Positions 33,506 through 42,023 of a stretch of 58,407 bases of DNA are shown here, piece after piece. Position numbers and translations under genes: made by a program. The notes under the pieces were generated by a model. The model saw only the letters and a program-made list of their open reading frames with translations, was not told the origin of the DNA and searched no databases. How positions within the stretch are numbered: position 1 is the first letter of the stretch; the number at the start of each line of letters is the position of its first letter. The stretch spans positions 1 to 58,407 of the forward strand of contig CAJTQA010000018.1 in the NCBI GenBank assembly GCA_910578455.1. Direction: 5' to 3'. Source of the DNA: an uncultured Dorea sp. (lineage in GTDB: Bacteria; Bacillota; Clostridia; Lachnospirales; Lachnospiraceae).

Positions 33506-34273
33506 TTACACGTCCTCTTCTTCAATGTACAGTCCGTCCCAGTCTCCCCATTTTGCCCTTTTCCGTCGGTTGAGAAAGCGCTTGACCGGAGTCCACATGT
33601 TCTGCGTCTCCTCCATGATCATCTGCCCGTGGTGCTGTTTCCTGATCCAGTCATGCTGCTCTGTGTCATAGTCTGTTTCTTCCTCTTCATTATATATCTC
33701 ATTTGCATATATTCCGTATCCGCATTCTCCTTTCTCCTCTTTTTCTCCCTTTTGCCCGTCGCCTTCCCCATCTTTCAGGCATTCCTTTACAATCTTTTCC
33801 AGGCTGTAGTTTTCCGCCATTGTTTCTTTATGAAGAATAAATACCATACGGACGCATTCCCTGTCCTCATAATCTGCCTGTTTCACAAAATATTCCGTCA
33901 GCTTATGAAACTCTTCCCACAGGTCTTTCCTGGAGCATGGATAATAACAGAAATAATACTTTTCTTCCTCGTAAAATATATATTCCTGCTCCAACAGGAT
34001 GCAGTGGATATTGAGCAGATATTTTTCCGTCTCCCTTATTACGGACAGAAACTGCCTTAAAAACAATTTCAAATCGTCTGCACAGATCTTCGTCCTCTCA
34101 AACATCGCCTGCAGAGAAATCTTCCCGCTTACGTTATAATCATAGCAGGATGTTCCGTCAATTCCCCTTCCCTTAACCGCAAGCAGGCCCTCCGGCTGAT
34201 TTTCACACAGCATCCTCATCTGGTAATCCTCAGAGTATACTGCCTCTTCCTCAATTGTGATTTTTCGTTCCAT
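33506..34273 (-). CDS. DUF6382 protein at the end of the Tad operon
   Basis: The product is a 255-residue acidic, soluble protein. The N-terminal 170 residues match the DUF6382 pattern found in clostridial Tad loci (LLAVKGRGIDGTSCYDYNVS, then FLRQFLSVIRETEKYLL and YFCYYPCSRKDLWEEFHKLT). Members usually carry a C-terminal FHA domain; here the C-terminus is a charged tail ending LYIEEEDV with no FHA signature. It overlaps the TadE-like gene by 23 bases and is the last gene of the operon. The function is unknown; the FHA-bearing relatives suggest a regulatory role. Confidence 0.7.
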   Translation of the reverse strand: MERKITIEEEAVYSEDYQMRMLCENQPEGLLAVKGRGIDGTSCYDYNVSGKISLQAMFERTKICADDLKLFLRQFLSVIRETEKYLLNIHCILLEQEYIFYEEEKYYFCYYPCSRKDLWEEFHKLTEYFVKQADYEDRECVRMVFILHKETMAENYSLEKIVKECLKDGEGDGQKGEKEEKGECGYGIYANEIYNEEEETDYDTEQHDWIRKQHHGQMIMEETQNMWTPVKRFLNRRKRAKWGDWDGLYIEEEDV

Positions 34274-34688
34274 TTCCTTTTCCTATCTCCTTAAGTCTCC
34301 TTAAATTGCGGATGTATTCTTCCGGTTCCGTAACAGCTGCCTTTTTCATGACAGATACAGCAAATCTTCCTTTACGGGCGGATGCCGTCACACAGATATC
34401 CTTCTTTCCTATAGCAATCTCCGCGCTGCTGCCTGCAAAAAGGATGCACTTACGCCCGACGCGCTCCCGAAATAATTCTTTCAGCTCACTGTCTGCTATT
34501 TTATCCTTTTCCCGCATTTTCGTGCTTCCGACAACTGCCGTTTCATATGCCGCTCCCGCAAGTATGTTTTTATCGTGGAAATAAAACGTCGCAAATATAC
34601 AGGACATAATCAGCATTAACAGTATCGGCATTAAAAAGGACATCTCCACTGTCATGCTGCCCCTCAGCCATTTATTACCGTGCCGCAT
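34251..34688 (-). CDS. TadE-like pseudopilin
   Basis: The product has 145 residues. A short N-terminus followed by GSMTVEMSFLMPILLMLIMS is the TadE hydrophobic segment with the prepilin-like Glu. The remainder is extracytoplasmic. ATG 34688 is chosen because AGGAGG lies 6 bases upstream. It overlaps the prepilin peptidase gene upstream and the DUF6382 gene downstream. It is probably a minor pilin processed by the neighbouring peptidase. Confidence 0.8.
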   Translation of the reverse strand: MRHGNKWLRGSMTVEMSFLMPILLMLIMSCIFATFYFHDKNILAGAAYETAVVGSTKMREKDKIADSELKELFRERVGRKCILFAGSSAEIAIGKKDICVTASARKGRFAVSVMKKAAVTEPEEYIRNLRRLKEIGKGNGTKNHN

Positions 34689-35113
34689 GCCGCCCCTCCT
34701 ATCATCCATAGTGCATATCCGATTGTCAAAAAAGGATAAAACGGCAAGGCACATTTTCTCGACATCCTCTTCCCTGCCAGCAAGACCGCTGCACTAATCG
34801 CCAGCAGAAAAAATGCTCCGCTGAGAACCTCCAGAAGACTCCACACTCCAAGATACATCCCCAGCACAAAAATCCCTAAGCTATCCCCGTACCCTATCCC
34901 TTCTTTTGTTACTTTGCTCATAAAAATAAACAGGACTCCCACTGCTGCCCCAGCGGCAAGAACCAGTATATCCACCTCCCGGCAGACAGCATGATATCCC
35001 ACTGCCCCAGCGGCAAGAATAAGCAGCGCTTTTACCGGTACCTTTCGGCTGGCAATATCCAATACAGACATTCCTGCCAGTATTCCAAAGCAGATCATCC
35101 GACTTATCTCCAC
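34664..35113 (-). CDS. Prepilin peptidase (A24 family, TadV-like)
   Basis: The product is a 149-residue polytopic protein. The two catalytic Asp sites are visible: LDIASRKVP near the N-terminus and the GxGD motif in GIGYGDSLG. It would cleave the leader of the Flp and TadE-like pilins. The start is most likely GTG 35113, as GGAGG lies 9 bases before it, while the TTG at 35122 directly abuts that site. Confidence 0.87.
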   Translation of the reverse strand: MEISRMICFGILAGMSVLDIASRKVPVKALLILAAGAVGYHAVCREVDILVLAAGAAVGVLFIFMSKVTKEGIGYGDSLGIFVLGMYLGVWSLLEVLSGAFFLLAISAAVLLAGKRMSRKCALPFYPFLTIGYALWMIGGAACGTVING

Positions 35114-35128
35114 TCTCTTCAACCTCCT

Positions 35129-36016
35129 TTACCTCCCGCATTTAGAACATGCCCGCTTTCCCGCCGCCTCTGACAAATTCACCGCATACACCGTCCTTTT
35201 GAGGCCGCTGCAAGACACGGAGCTGTGATATCTGTCTCCGGTGTCCGTTATATATACGCCTCCGGATGATTTTCCGCCGCATCGTTCACATGCATGGTAT
35301 TTCCCTCCGTTTTTGTTCCGAAGATTCCCGACCTCTGCAGCTCCCGCCATTCGGACAGACAAGTCCAAATGCGTACAATGATAATCTTTATGATACACGA
35401 TTCCCGTCTCTGTCAGATACACAATCCCCTCCTTTTCCCCGCCAAATCCCGCCTTTTCATACCCGGTCCACGTCTTGACCCTGATGGTTTCTTCAAATGA
35501 CAGCAGCGGAATACGGAAAAACGGCACAGGAATCCTTACTTTATACCTGGCAGACAATTCCCCAATGCCGGTTACAGGCGATACTGACGAGCCGCTGCAA
35601 TCTATTCCGCTGCTGCCGCCAGCCACAATACTGCGGCTTAAGCGGTCCGGCCCAATGGCGCTCACTACGTCTGATTTTATCTTAAACGGCATAACTGCTT
35701 TAGACCCATACACCTCCTGAACACATATTTTTCCCGCATACTGAAGCCCTGCGCGCACCGATGTCTGCACCGCCATAATCTCCATTAAATACAAAAGGCT
35801 AACTGCCGCAAAGAAAAATATCGGAACTGCCATCGAAACCTCCACGGTAATGCCTGCTTTTAAGGAGGTGAAGGCAGATGCTCTCCTGGAGCAATATAAA
35901 ATGGTATCTTTTGAGGGGAAAATACCTGTAAACATCGAACGAATCTTTCTCCTTTCCTTACAGATTTTATTTGGGATGATTTTTTTTAAGAGAATCACAA
36001 TTTTCCAAAAGAGCAT
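35129..36016 (-). CDS. TadE-like pseudopilin with two C-terminal cysteine/histidine repeats
   Basis: The product has 295 residues. ATG 36016 follows GGAGGTG by 7 bases. The hydrophobic pilin-like segment AGITVEVSMAVPIFFFAAVS lies at about residues 53-72. After a beta-rich middle, two related units occur: VYLTETGIVYHKDYHCTHLD...CERCG and VYITDTGDRYHSSVSCSGLK...CSKCG. This YHxxxxC...CxxC unit is found in several Gram-positive extracellular proteins and looks metal-binding. Their presence on a pseudopilin is unusual. It belongs to the Tad operon. Confidence 0.75.
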   Translation of the reverse strand: MLFWKIVILLKKIIPNKICKERRKIRSMFTGIFPSKDTILYCSRRASAFTSLKAGITVEVSMAVPIFFFAAVSLLYLMEIMAVQTSVRAGLQYAGKICVQEVYGSKAVMPFKIKSDVVSAIGPDRLSRSIVAGGSSGIDCSGSSVSPVTGIGELSARYKVRIPVPFFRIPLLSFEETIRVKTWTGYEKAGFGGEKEGIVYLTETGIVYHKDYHCTHLDLSVRMAGAAEVGNLRNKNGGKYHACERCGGKSSGGVYITDTGDRYHSSVSCSGLKRTVYAVNLSEAAGKRACSKCGR

Positions 36017-36055
36017 CTGTCTTCACCTCCTTCGCCTAACTTTTTTATTAACTAG

Positions 36056-37420
36056 TCAACGGTAACCAAAATACGTCTGAAATTTATATGTTATGCCCCG
36101 GCGGAACTGTACCGTGCTTTTTATCTCCATCCTGCTGATACAGTAATCTGCCCTGTAAAATGTCTTCCCATAAACCTTTTTCATATTCTGCTCTATCAGA
36201 TCCAGGGCTCGCATCCCTGCTTTTTCCGGTTTTTCAAGAAATAGCAGTATCCTTAAATACTCCTTGTACAAAAGTCCTTCCGACAAATCTTTTCCATCGT
36301 TCACTTCACCGCTTTCTCCGAGTTTCATAAGCCCTGAGAGAGACAGCTGCCAACTCTTTTCTGTTTTTGCCAGGGGAATCCTTCCGCCTTTTAAAAGCGA
36401 GCGCAAGTCCATGACTGACTCACCGAAAGCCCACGCCAGAAGTATCATCTGTGCCGCAGCCTGTTCAAGAACCGGTACTGCCGCCAGGGTACACAATGTT
36501 AAAGCAAGTGCCTCTGCCTCCGCCCGTTTCGGCGAACTCCCCTGCAAAAAAAGGTAATTCGAGGCAAACCGCATCATAAGCAGCTTTTTTGCCACAGCCT
36601 CCAGATTCTCTCTATCGCTCTCTTTTCCCGCACAGATATACTCCAGCTCGTAATCCAGTGTCCTTTTCGGCTCTCTGTCCGCAGCCATGGAAAAGTGATC
36701 CAACAGATACTCCCCAAACAGCAGCGCTGACATTGCCCCCGGACTTTCCGCGACATCCGAAAAATCTCCGTAACCCTTATTCCGTTTTCTTCCGGAAGGG
36801 CATTCCGTCAGATTGATCTCCTTATCTGACACGGCCGCGCCCTCCGGCATAATCAGCTCCAACAGCGGTTTTTCTCTTAGCTTTGATGCCTGTGCAATCG
36901 GATTGTCCTTTTGCGGCAGCGAGCTGCCGCTCTCCTCAAGGAGGCTTTCAAATTCCTCCGACTGCTGTCTGCTTTCTTTCTCATAATCCTCTGACCTCTC
37001 TTCCTGCATCTTCCATGCATCCGTCTGCGAAACTTTATCTCTTACATTGCTTATACCGTATTTATGCTCCATAAAGCATACTGTCTGCTCATAAAATGCC
37101 TGCGCCCCGTTATCCGTCAAAAACTGTATTCTGGAAATACCGTTGTCCATGCCGCCTGCACCAAAATAATCCAGGCGGTTCTTCACTAGCTGTTCATCAT
37201 ATGCCCCCGACTCATAAGTTCCTTCAAGGGCGAAAATGTCATATTCCTCCAAAAGCTCTTTCTGATACTCGGCAAAAACCGATTCTACAGCCCTGTTTAC
37301 ATCTGTCCTCCGGTAATTTTTCGCCATTTCTATAGACGCGCTTTCCATAATGCCGCCGGTAAAGCTTACGAGCAGAATAAAGATAAGGCTTAAAAATGCC
37401 GTTACTTCCGCCCTCTCCAT
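36056..37420 (-). CDS. DUF5702 Tad-associated membrane protein
   Basis: The product has 454 residues. The N-terminal hydrophobic segment EVTAFLSLIFILLVSFTGGI has the TadG-like or pilin-like form. A long helical extracytoplasmic region follows, rich in Glu. ATG 37420 lies 4 bases after the Flp pilin stop, with GGGGA upstream. DUF5702 proteins occur in clostridial Tad operons at this position; their role is presumably as pilus accessory. Confidence 0.75.
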   Translation of the reverse strand: MERAEVTAFLSLIFILLVSFTGGIMESASIEMAKNYRRTDVNRAVESVFAEYQKELLEEYDIFALEGTYESGAYDEQLVKNRLDYFGAGGMDNGISRIQFLTDNGAQAFYEQTVCFMEHKYGISNVRDKVSQTDAWKMQEERSEDYEKESRQQSEEFESLLEESGSSLPQKDNPIAQASKLREKPLLELIMPEGAAVSDKEINLTECPSGRKRNKGYGDFSDVAESPGAMSALLFGEYLLDHFSMAADREPKRTLDYELEYICAGKESDRENLEAVAKKLLMMRFASNYLFLQGSSPKRAEAEALALTLCTLAAVPVLEQAAAQMILLAWAFGESVMDLRSLLKGGRIPLAKTEKSWQLSLSGLMKLGESGEVNDGKDLSEGLLYKEYLRILLFLEKPEKAGMRALDLIEQNMKKVYGKTFYRADYCISRMEIKSTVQFRRGITYKFQTYFGYR

Positions 37421-37424
37421 GTCG

Positions 37425-37613
37425 TCAGATCCCCGAGCTTTCACTTGTTATCTTTTCAAAGATACTCTGTACCAGACTGGTAAGCTGAGACTTGAATATG
37501 ATCACAAGGCCGATGAGCACCACAAGAATCAGGATCACTTCTACTACCCCCACGCCGGCTTCTTCTTTCAGAATCTCATTTACCCGTTTCTTTATATACA
37601 ATATTCTCCACAT
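37425..37613 (-). CDS. Flp-type pilin (Flp1-like)
   Basis: The product has 62 residues. A basic leader (IKKRVNEILKEEAG) is followed by VGVVEVILILVVLIGLVII, with the prepilin Glu six residues into the hydrophobic segment. This is the size and layout of the major Flp pilin processed by the Tad prepilin peptidase. AGGAGG precedes ATG 37613. Confidence 0.82.
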   Translation of the reverse strand: MWRILYIKKRVNEILKEEAGVGVVEVILILVVLIGLVIIFKSQLTSLVQSIFEKITSESSGI

Positions 37614-37644
37614 ATAGCTTTCCTCCTTCTTTTTTCTGTCTTCC

Positions 37645-38850
37645 TTACATCTGAACAGACATAAATGCAGGTACGATCACAATGACAAGCACTACTGCAA
37701 GCATCAGGAACATAGGCGCGAGCAGCTTTGTTCCTGCCTCCTCGCCAAGCCTTTTCGCCCTTGCTTTCCTCTCCTCAAAGGACTGCACTGCCTCCATCTG
37801 CAATATTTCTCTTACTCCCTTTGTTCCCCTGCGGATATTCTGAGACAGCATCGCGCCCAGTTTTATATATTCCTGCAGGCCGCACCGTCTGCCGAATCTT
37901 TCATAGCTCTCTGCCTCTGTAATCCCACTGGACATTTCATTGCATGCCTGCCTCATCTCTTCATAAGCATAACGCATTCCCCAATCCTCTTTTTCAGTTT
38001 CATAGTCCGCAGTAATCTTTTTCCACGCCCGCTTTACGGTCATTCCTGCTCCCAGCAGAAGGGTCAGTTTCATAATGATTCCCGGATAGTCCTGCCGCAT
38101 CTGGTCTTTTCTTTTGGAAACTTCCTTTTCCTGGTTCTGCTTTTCCAATGCTATAAGCAGTATTCCTATCAGCGCAGACATCGCCATCAGCACCGCCCCG
38201 CGGCTCTCCATGGAAGAAAAAAACAGGATGCTCCTTCCCCCGGCCTCCCGGGGCAGGATGAGTTCTTTTTCCGTCTGGGTCTCTCTGTCCGCCTCAACTA
38301 CTGCCCTCTCAATGTTTTGCAGCAGCTCCTCCTTCTTATCCAGCGTTTTCGGAAATACCACTGCCGCCTGCTCGTAAAGCATCTGCTCTTTGGGATTCTG
38401 GGTATAAGTAAGGACAGCTTTCAGAGTTATAAGCGTTCCTTCCGGTGCCAGCTCGTCCTGGTTAATTTCGCCGCATACATTCATAACATCATAACGGTCA
38501 TGTTCCCATGATATCTCTACCGGGAACCCCGGAACAGATCCGGCCAGTTCCATGTCTTCCTCTATATGGTCAAAGCTCTCATTTTTCCCTAATACCACTT
38601 TATCCAGCTGAACCGTACATCTTTTAAACATACTTTTTAACTCATCACCGGAATATGCCTGCTCAGATACTTTCACTGATATCTTTTCCCTTTTTCCCCG
38701 CTCTGCCGCGACATCAAGCTCTTTTATCTTCTCTCCGCCCCCATAAGGATTTCTGGCAAGTCCGCTTTCAACAGGTGTCCGTGTATTTACAAAATCCACA
38801 ACCAGAAGTACCAGCCCGAAACAAAAGGTAGCAAGAACTGCTGCCAGCAT
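37645..38850 (-). CDS. tadC: TadC-like pilus assembly membrane protein with a large N-terminal insert
   Basis: The product has 401 residues. The C-terminal half is a type II secretion F domain (GIIMKLTLLLGAGMTVKRAW, then GLQEYIKLGAMLSQNIRRGT and a final span MFLMLAVVLVIVIVPAFM). Between the first span (about 1-20) and the second (about 205-220) lies an approximately 185-residue mixed region, probably extracytoplasmic. ATG 38850 overlaps the tadB stop (TGATG), with GAGGTG just upstream; the frame extension to 38955 is rejected. Confidence 0.85.
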   Translation of the reverse strand: MLAAVLATFCFGLVLLVVDFVNTRTPVESGLARNPYGGGEKIKELDVAAERGKREKISVKVSEQAYSGDELKSMFKRCTVQLDKVVLGKNESFDHIEEDMELAGSVPGFPVEISWEHDRYDVMNVCGEINQDELAPEGTLITLKAVLTYTQNPKEQMLYEQAAVVFPKTLDKKEELLQNIERAVVEADRETQTEKELILPREAGGRSILFFSSMESRGAVLMAMSALIGILLIALEKQNQEKEVSKRKDQMRQDYPGIIMKLTLLLGAGMTVKRAWKKITADYETEKEDWGMRYAYEEMRQACNEMSSGITEAESYERFGRRCGLQEYIKLGAMLSQNIRRGTKGVREILQMEAVQSFEERKARAKRLGEEAGTKLLAPMFLMLAVVLVIVIVPAFMSVQM

Positions 38851-39638
38851 CACACCTCGATTTCTACCATCCCCGCACCAAGTGCGTAGGCGGCCATATA
38901 GATTCCAAGGCATACGCTCATCACCCCCATTCCAATTACATTGCCGTAAAGGCATCCCATGAACTCCGGGAAACTGAGCGTCATGTATGCGATGATCGCA
39001 TACGGGATTACCGACATTACCCGAAACTCATACCGCTTTGCCGCAAGCATCGTATCAATCTCCCGTTTTACATCAATCTTATCTCCTATCTTGTTTGCAG
39101 TATTTTTTATAATCTCCATCATATCGCCGCCGTTTCTCTTTGCCGCTGCAAATACGTTCGCAAAGCTACGGACATCCTCCAGCCGGACTCTTCCTGCAAG
39201 CTCTTCAAAGACTTCTTCTGCCGGTATCCGAAGACGGATCTGCTGTACCATATATGCAAATTCTTTGCATATCATCTCTTCCTCCTCGTACATGCGGAGC
39301 AGTTCCCTGTAAGTTTCCTTCACAGCATTTTCCACGGAATATCCGGCGCGCAGCGACGCTGCCATGCTCTGTATCCCTTCCTTAAACTGCACGAGAAATT
39401 CGCTTTTCCTCTTCTCCATGCACTCCTTCTCCAAGCTGCGGTAATAGAACGCTCCCATCGGCAGGAGAACGACCGCCGCCCACCCGGAGCGGTAATACAG
39501 CCATGCCGTCACAAGCGTCACCCCGGCAGATATGCTGCACATCTGTATCTTTTTCCCCGGTTTTACAGCCTGCTGCCAGTAACTTTCCCGTGTGCGAAAG
39601 CTCATGAGCCTTTTTCCAAATTCCCTGAATCTTTCCAT
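38850..39638 (-). CDS. tadB: TadB-like pilus assembly membrane protein
   Basis: The product has 262 residues with F-domain sequence (FKEGIQSMAASLRAGYSVEN, then FANVFAAAKRNGGDMMEII) and C-terminal membrane spans. It would be an inner-membrane platform protein working with TadC and the TadA ATPase. ATG 39638 follows AGGAG by 6 bases. Its first 257 bases overlap the end of tadA in another frame. Confidence 0.87.
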   Translation of the reverse strand: MERFREFGKRLMSFRTRESYWQQAVKPGKKIQMCSISAGVTLVTAWLYYRSGWAAVVLLPMGAFYYRSLEKECMEKRKSEFLVQFKEGIQSMAASLRAGYSVENAVKETYRELLRMYEEEEMICKEFAYMVQQIRLRIPAEEVFEELAGRVRLEDVRSFANVFAAAKRNGGDMMEIIKNTANKIGDKIDVKREIDTMLAAKRYEFRVMSVIPYAIIAYMTLSFPEFMGCLYGNVIGMGVMSVCLGIYMAAYALGAGMVEIEV

Positions 39639-40764
39639 CCTTTTCTCCTGTTTCTTCAAAAATATAGATTGGCTGCAGCAAGATTTCCCCATCCTGATAT
39701 CCTGTAACTTCCGTCACTTCCAACACTTTTCTGCTTTTATCCCTCAGCCTCCCGAGATGCACGAGGATGTCGATGCCCGATGCAATCTGCCTGCGGATTG
39801 CCGGGAGCGGAAGATCCATTCCCATAAGCACCATCGTCTCCAATCGGCTCAGCATATCTTTCGGACTGTTCGCGTGTCCGGTGCTTAAGCTGCCGTCATG
39901 GCCTGTGTTTAAAGCCTGCAGCATATCCAGCGCCTCAGCAGATCGCACCTCCCCAACAATGATGCGGGTCGGCCTCATACGGAGCGCTGACTTGATCAGA
40001 TCCCGGATTGTAATCTCCCCGGAGCCTTCTGAATTGGCATTCCTTGCCTCCAGGCTTACCAGATTGGAGATTCCTTCTATCTTTAATTCCGCATTATCCT
40101 CTATCGTTATGATTCTCTCGTCTTCGGGAATATACCGTGACAGCGCGTTCAGGAACGTTGTCTTTCCAGATCCGGTTCCGCCGCTTATAAAGATATTGTA
40201 TCCTGATATCACAAGCGTCGATAAAAACGCTGCGACTTCCTCATTGACTGAATTCCATTCGATAAGCCGTGCCATCGTAATAGATTCCTTTGGAAATTTT
40301 CGAATTGTTACTATAGGGCCGTTCAGCGCCACCGGCGCGAGAATCACATTCACACGCGACCCGTCAGGCAGCCTTGCATCCACAATGGGCGATGCCTCAT
40401 TTACGATCCTGTTTGAGCCTGCTACAATCTGCTGAATGACATCTTCAAGTTTCTCCTTTGACAGAAAACGTTTCTCCGACTGATACAGCTTCCCTTTCTT
40501 CTCGTAGAAAATGTTATGCGTGCCGTTGATCATAATCTCTGTAATGTCCTCATCCTCCACAAACTCCTGCAAAAGATCCAGCTTGCGGAATGCATTGAAC
40601 AGCTCTATGCCAAATGATGTCCTGTCGCCCAGGGAAATATATTCCCTCTCCCCGGCTTCTCTCAGCACCCGGTGTATGATCTGCGTTAATTCTTCATCCT
40701 CTACCTCCCTTGTCATATCCAGTTCTTCCAGGATCCTCTCATGCAGCTGCTGCACATCTATCAT
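39382..40764 (-). CDS. tadA: TadA/CpaF-type secretion ATPase
   Basis: The product has 460 residues. It has an N-terminal helical domain, then Walker A SGGTGSGKTTFLNAL, the Asp box IITIEDNAEL, Walker B RPTRIIVGEVRSAEALDML and the His box GHDGSLSTGHANS. It powers pilin assembly. The last 86 residues (after GIWKKAH) are read from DNA that also encodes the start of tadB. They include an odd Gly/Arg-rich end, which may be a non-conserved extension after loss of an earlier stop. AAGGAGG precedes the ATG, which overlaps the tadZ stop. Confidence 0.93.
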   Translation of the reverse strand: MIDVQQLHERILEELDMTREVEDEELTQIIHRVLREAGEREYISLGDRTSFGIELFNAFRKLDLLQEFVEDEDITEIMINGTHNIFYEKKGKLYQSEKRFLSKEKLEDVIQQIVAGSNRIVNEASPIVDARLPDGSRVNVILAPVALNGPIVTIRKFPKESITMARLIEWNSVNEEVAAFLSTLVISGYNIFISGGTGSGKTTFLNALSRYIPEDERIITIEDNAELKIEGISNLVSLEARNANSEGSGEITIRDLIKSALRMRPTRIIVGEVRSAEALDMLQALNTGHDGSLSTGHANSPKDMLSRLETMVLMGMDLPLPAIRRQIASGIDILVHLGRLRDKSRKVLEVTEVTGYQDGEILLQPIYIFEETGEKDGKIQGIWKKAHELSHTGKLLAAGCKTGEKDTDVQHICRGDACDGMAVLPLRVGGGRSPADGSVLLPQLGEGVHGEEEKRISRAV

Positions 40765-41675
40765 GACGTTCCTCCTTTGCGGAAAATCTTTTTCAGCACG
40801 TCCACATGCCCTAAAAGGCTCGCCTCATGTTCAAACTGACGCAGTTTTGCCTGAGAATATCTGTCCTCCGTTACAGGCATATGTATTTCGGTACAGCATT
40901 TCAATATGTGATATAATCCCGGGATCCCTTCATCAATATCCAGAATCAGCGTTTCATAAATGCTCTGCTCCAATATCTTACGAAACAGCCCTGCCCACTC
41001 CGTGCCGCTTACCTCTTTTACATCTTCCGAAACCGGCATCGGCTGTATATAATCCAGATTGCCCCTGTGGCAGACCAGCGTCGTAAGTATCAGTCCCACA
41101 TTCCCTTTTTCCTGCCGGGCATAATATAAGACATCCGTAAGGGTCTGGGCATTTCCTCCAAAGCGCTCCCCGGCCCCTGAAAATATTTCCAGGTTGAGAT
41201 ATAATACGTTTTCTGACTCCGCCATCTTTTCACCAAGGCTAAGAGCATATTCCGTCTTTCCAATCCGGTGCACGGGAGAAAACACCCCGATTATCTTTCT
41301 TTTTCCTGCTCCCGCCATGTTCCGCGGCATCTCTTCTTCCTCAAACAGATCTGAGCATTTCTGAATGATTTCCCGCAAGAGCGCCTCGCCGGACTGATAC
41401 TTATAAAGTACCGGATATCCAAGAGACTCTGCCCCTTTGCCAGTTCCCAGCACGAATACCCTTTTTGCCTGCAATTTTTCCTGCATCTTTTTCACATGCT
41501 CTGCCGCCGATACCAGAATGTCTGCCTGGAAAGTCCTTCCCAGGGAATTCGCATGCTCCAGGCTGCTGCACACATGAACCTGAAACCGAAATTCCTTCTT
41601 CTGCATAAAAAATTCCGCCAATGCTTTTGCATACTCTTCTTCTGTATCGCACACTATAAGATTCTTGTTTTTCAC
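40761..41675 (-). CDS. TadZ/CpaE-like P-loop protein, first gene of the Tad operon
   Basis: The product has 304 residues. An N-terminal receiver-like region (about 1-115) is followed by a MinD/ParA-like domain beginning KRKIIGVFSPVHRIGKTEYA. The deviant Walker A (HRIGKT) lacks the first Lys of KGGxGKT. TadZ proteins position the pilus machinery at the cell pole. GTG 41675 has GGAGGTGG upstream. It overlaps tadA by ATGA. Confidence 0.75.
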   Translation of the reverse strand: MKNKNLIVCDTEEEYAKALAEFFMQKKEFRFQVHVCSSLEHANSLGRTFQADILVSAAEHVKKMQEKLQAKRVFVLGTGKGAESLGYPVLYKYQSGEALLREIIQKCSDLFEEEEMPRNMAGAGKRKIIGVFSPVHRIGKTEYALSLGEKMAESENVLYLNLEIFSGAGERFGGNAQTLTDVLYYARQEKGNVGLILTTLVCHRGNLDYIQPMPVSEDVKEVSGTEWAGLFRKILEQSIYETLILDIDEGIPGLYHILKCCTEIHMPVTEDRYSQAKLRQFEHEASLLGHVDVLKKIFRKGGTS

Positions 41676-42023
41676 ATACTGCCACCTCCGCTCTCTCTGC
41701 TTTACAATACTTGCTTTTTCCTGTGAATTGTCACCGAAATGGTTTGAATTCTCCGAATGAATTTGAAACTATCAATAGAATAACAATCAGATACAAGTCC
41801 TCAACTGAACTTGTGAGACCGATTATAGACTGTCCTTTCCGTTCTGTCCACCCTTTTTTTCAAAAAGACAAATCTTTGTGAATACTAACCAATTTTTGAT
41901 GATAAATTTCATAAATAATTTTTTCAGGTATTTTTTCTTGACGCGGGCTAAAAGAGTCTTATATCATAATGTTAAGCCAACCGTTCATTTCATATTGCAA
42001 TCAGTTTTCGGAAAGGAATGCCT
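41676..42023 (+). other. Divergent intergenic region between Tad operon and phosphopantetheinyl transferase
   Basis: This AT-rich region holds the leaders of two divergent transcripts. A rightward promoter is visible (41938-41967). A leftward promoter for tadZ could not be pinned down. No gene or RNA was recognised. Confidence 0.5.
41938..41967 (+). promoter_or_regulatory. Promoter of the phosphopantetheinyl transferase gene
   Basis: TTGACG (41938-41943), an 18-base spacer and TATCAT (41962-41967). Confidence 0.6.
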
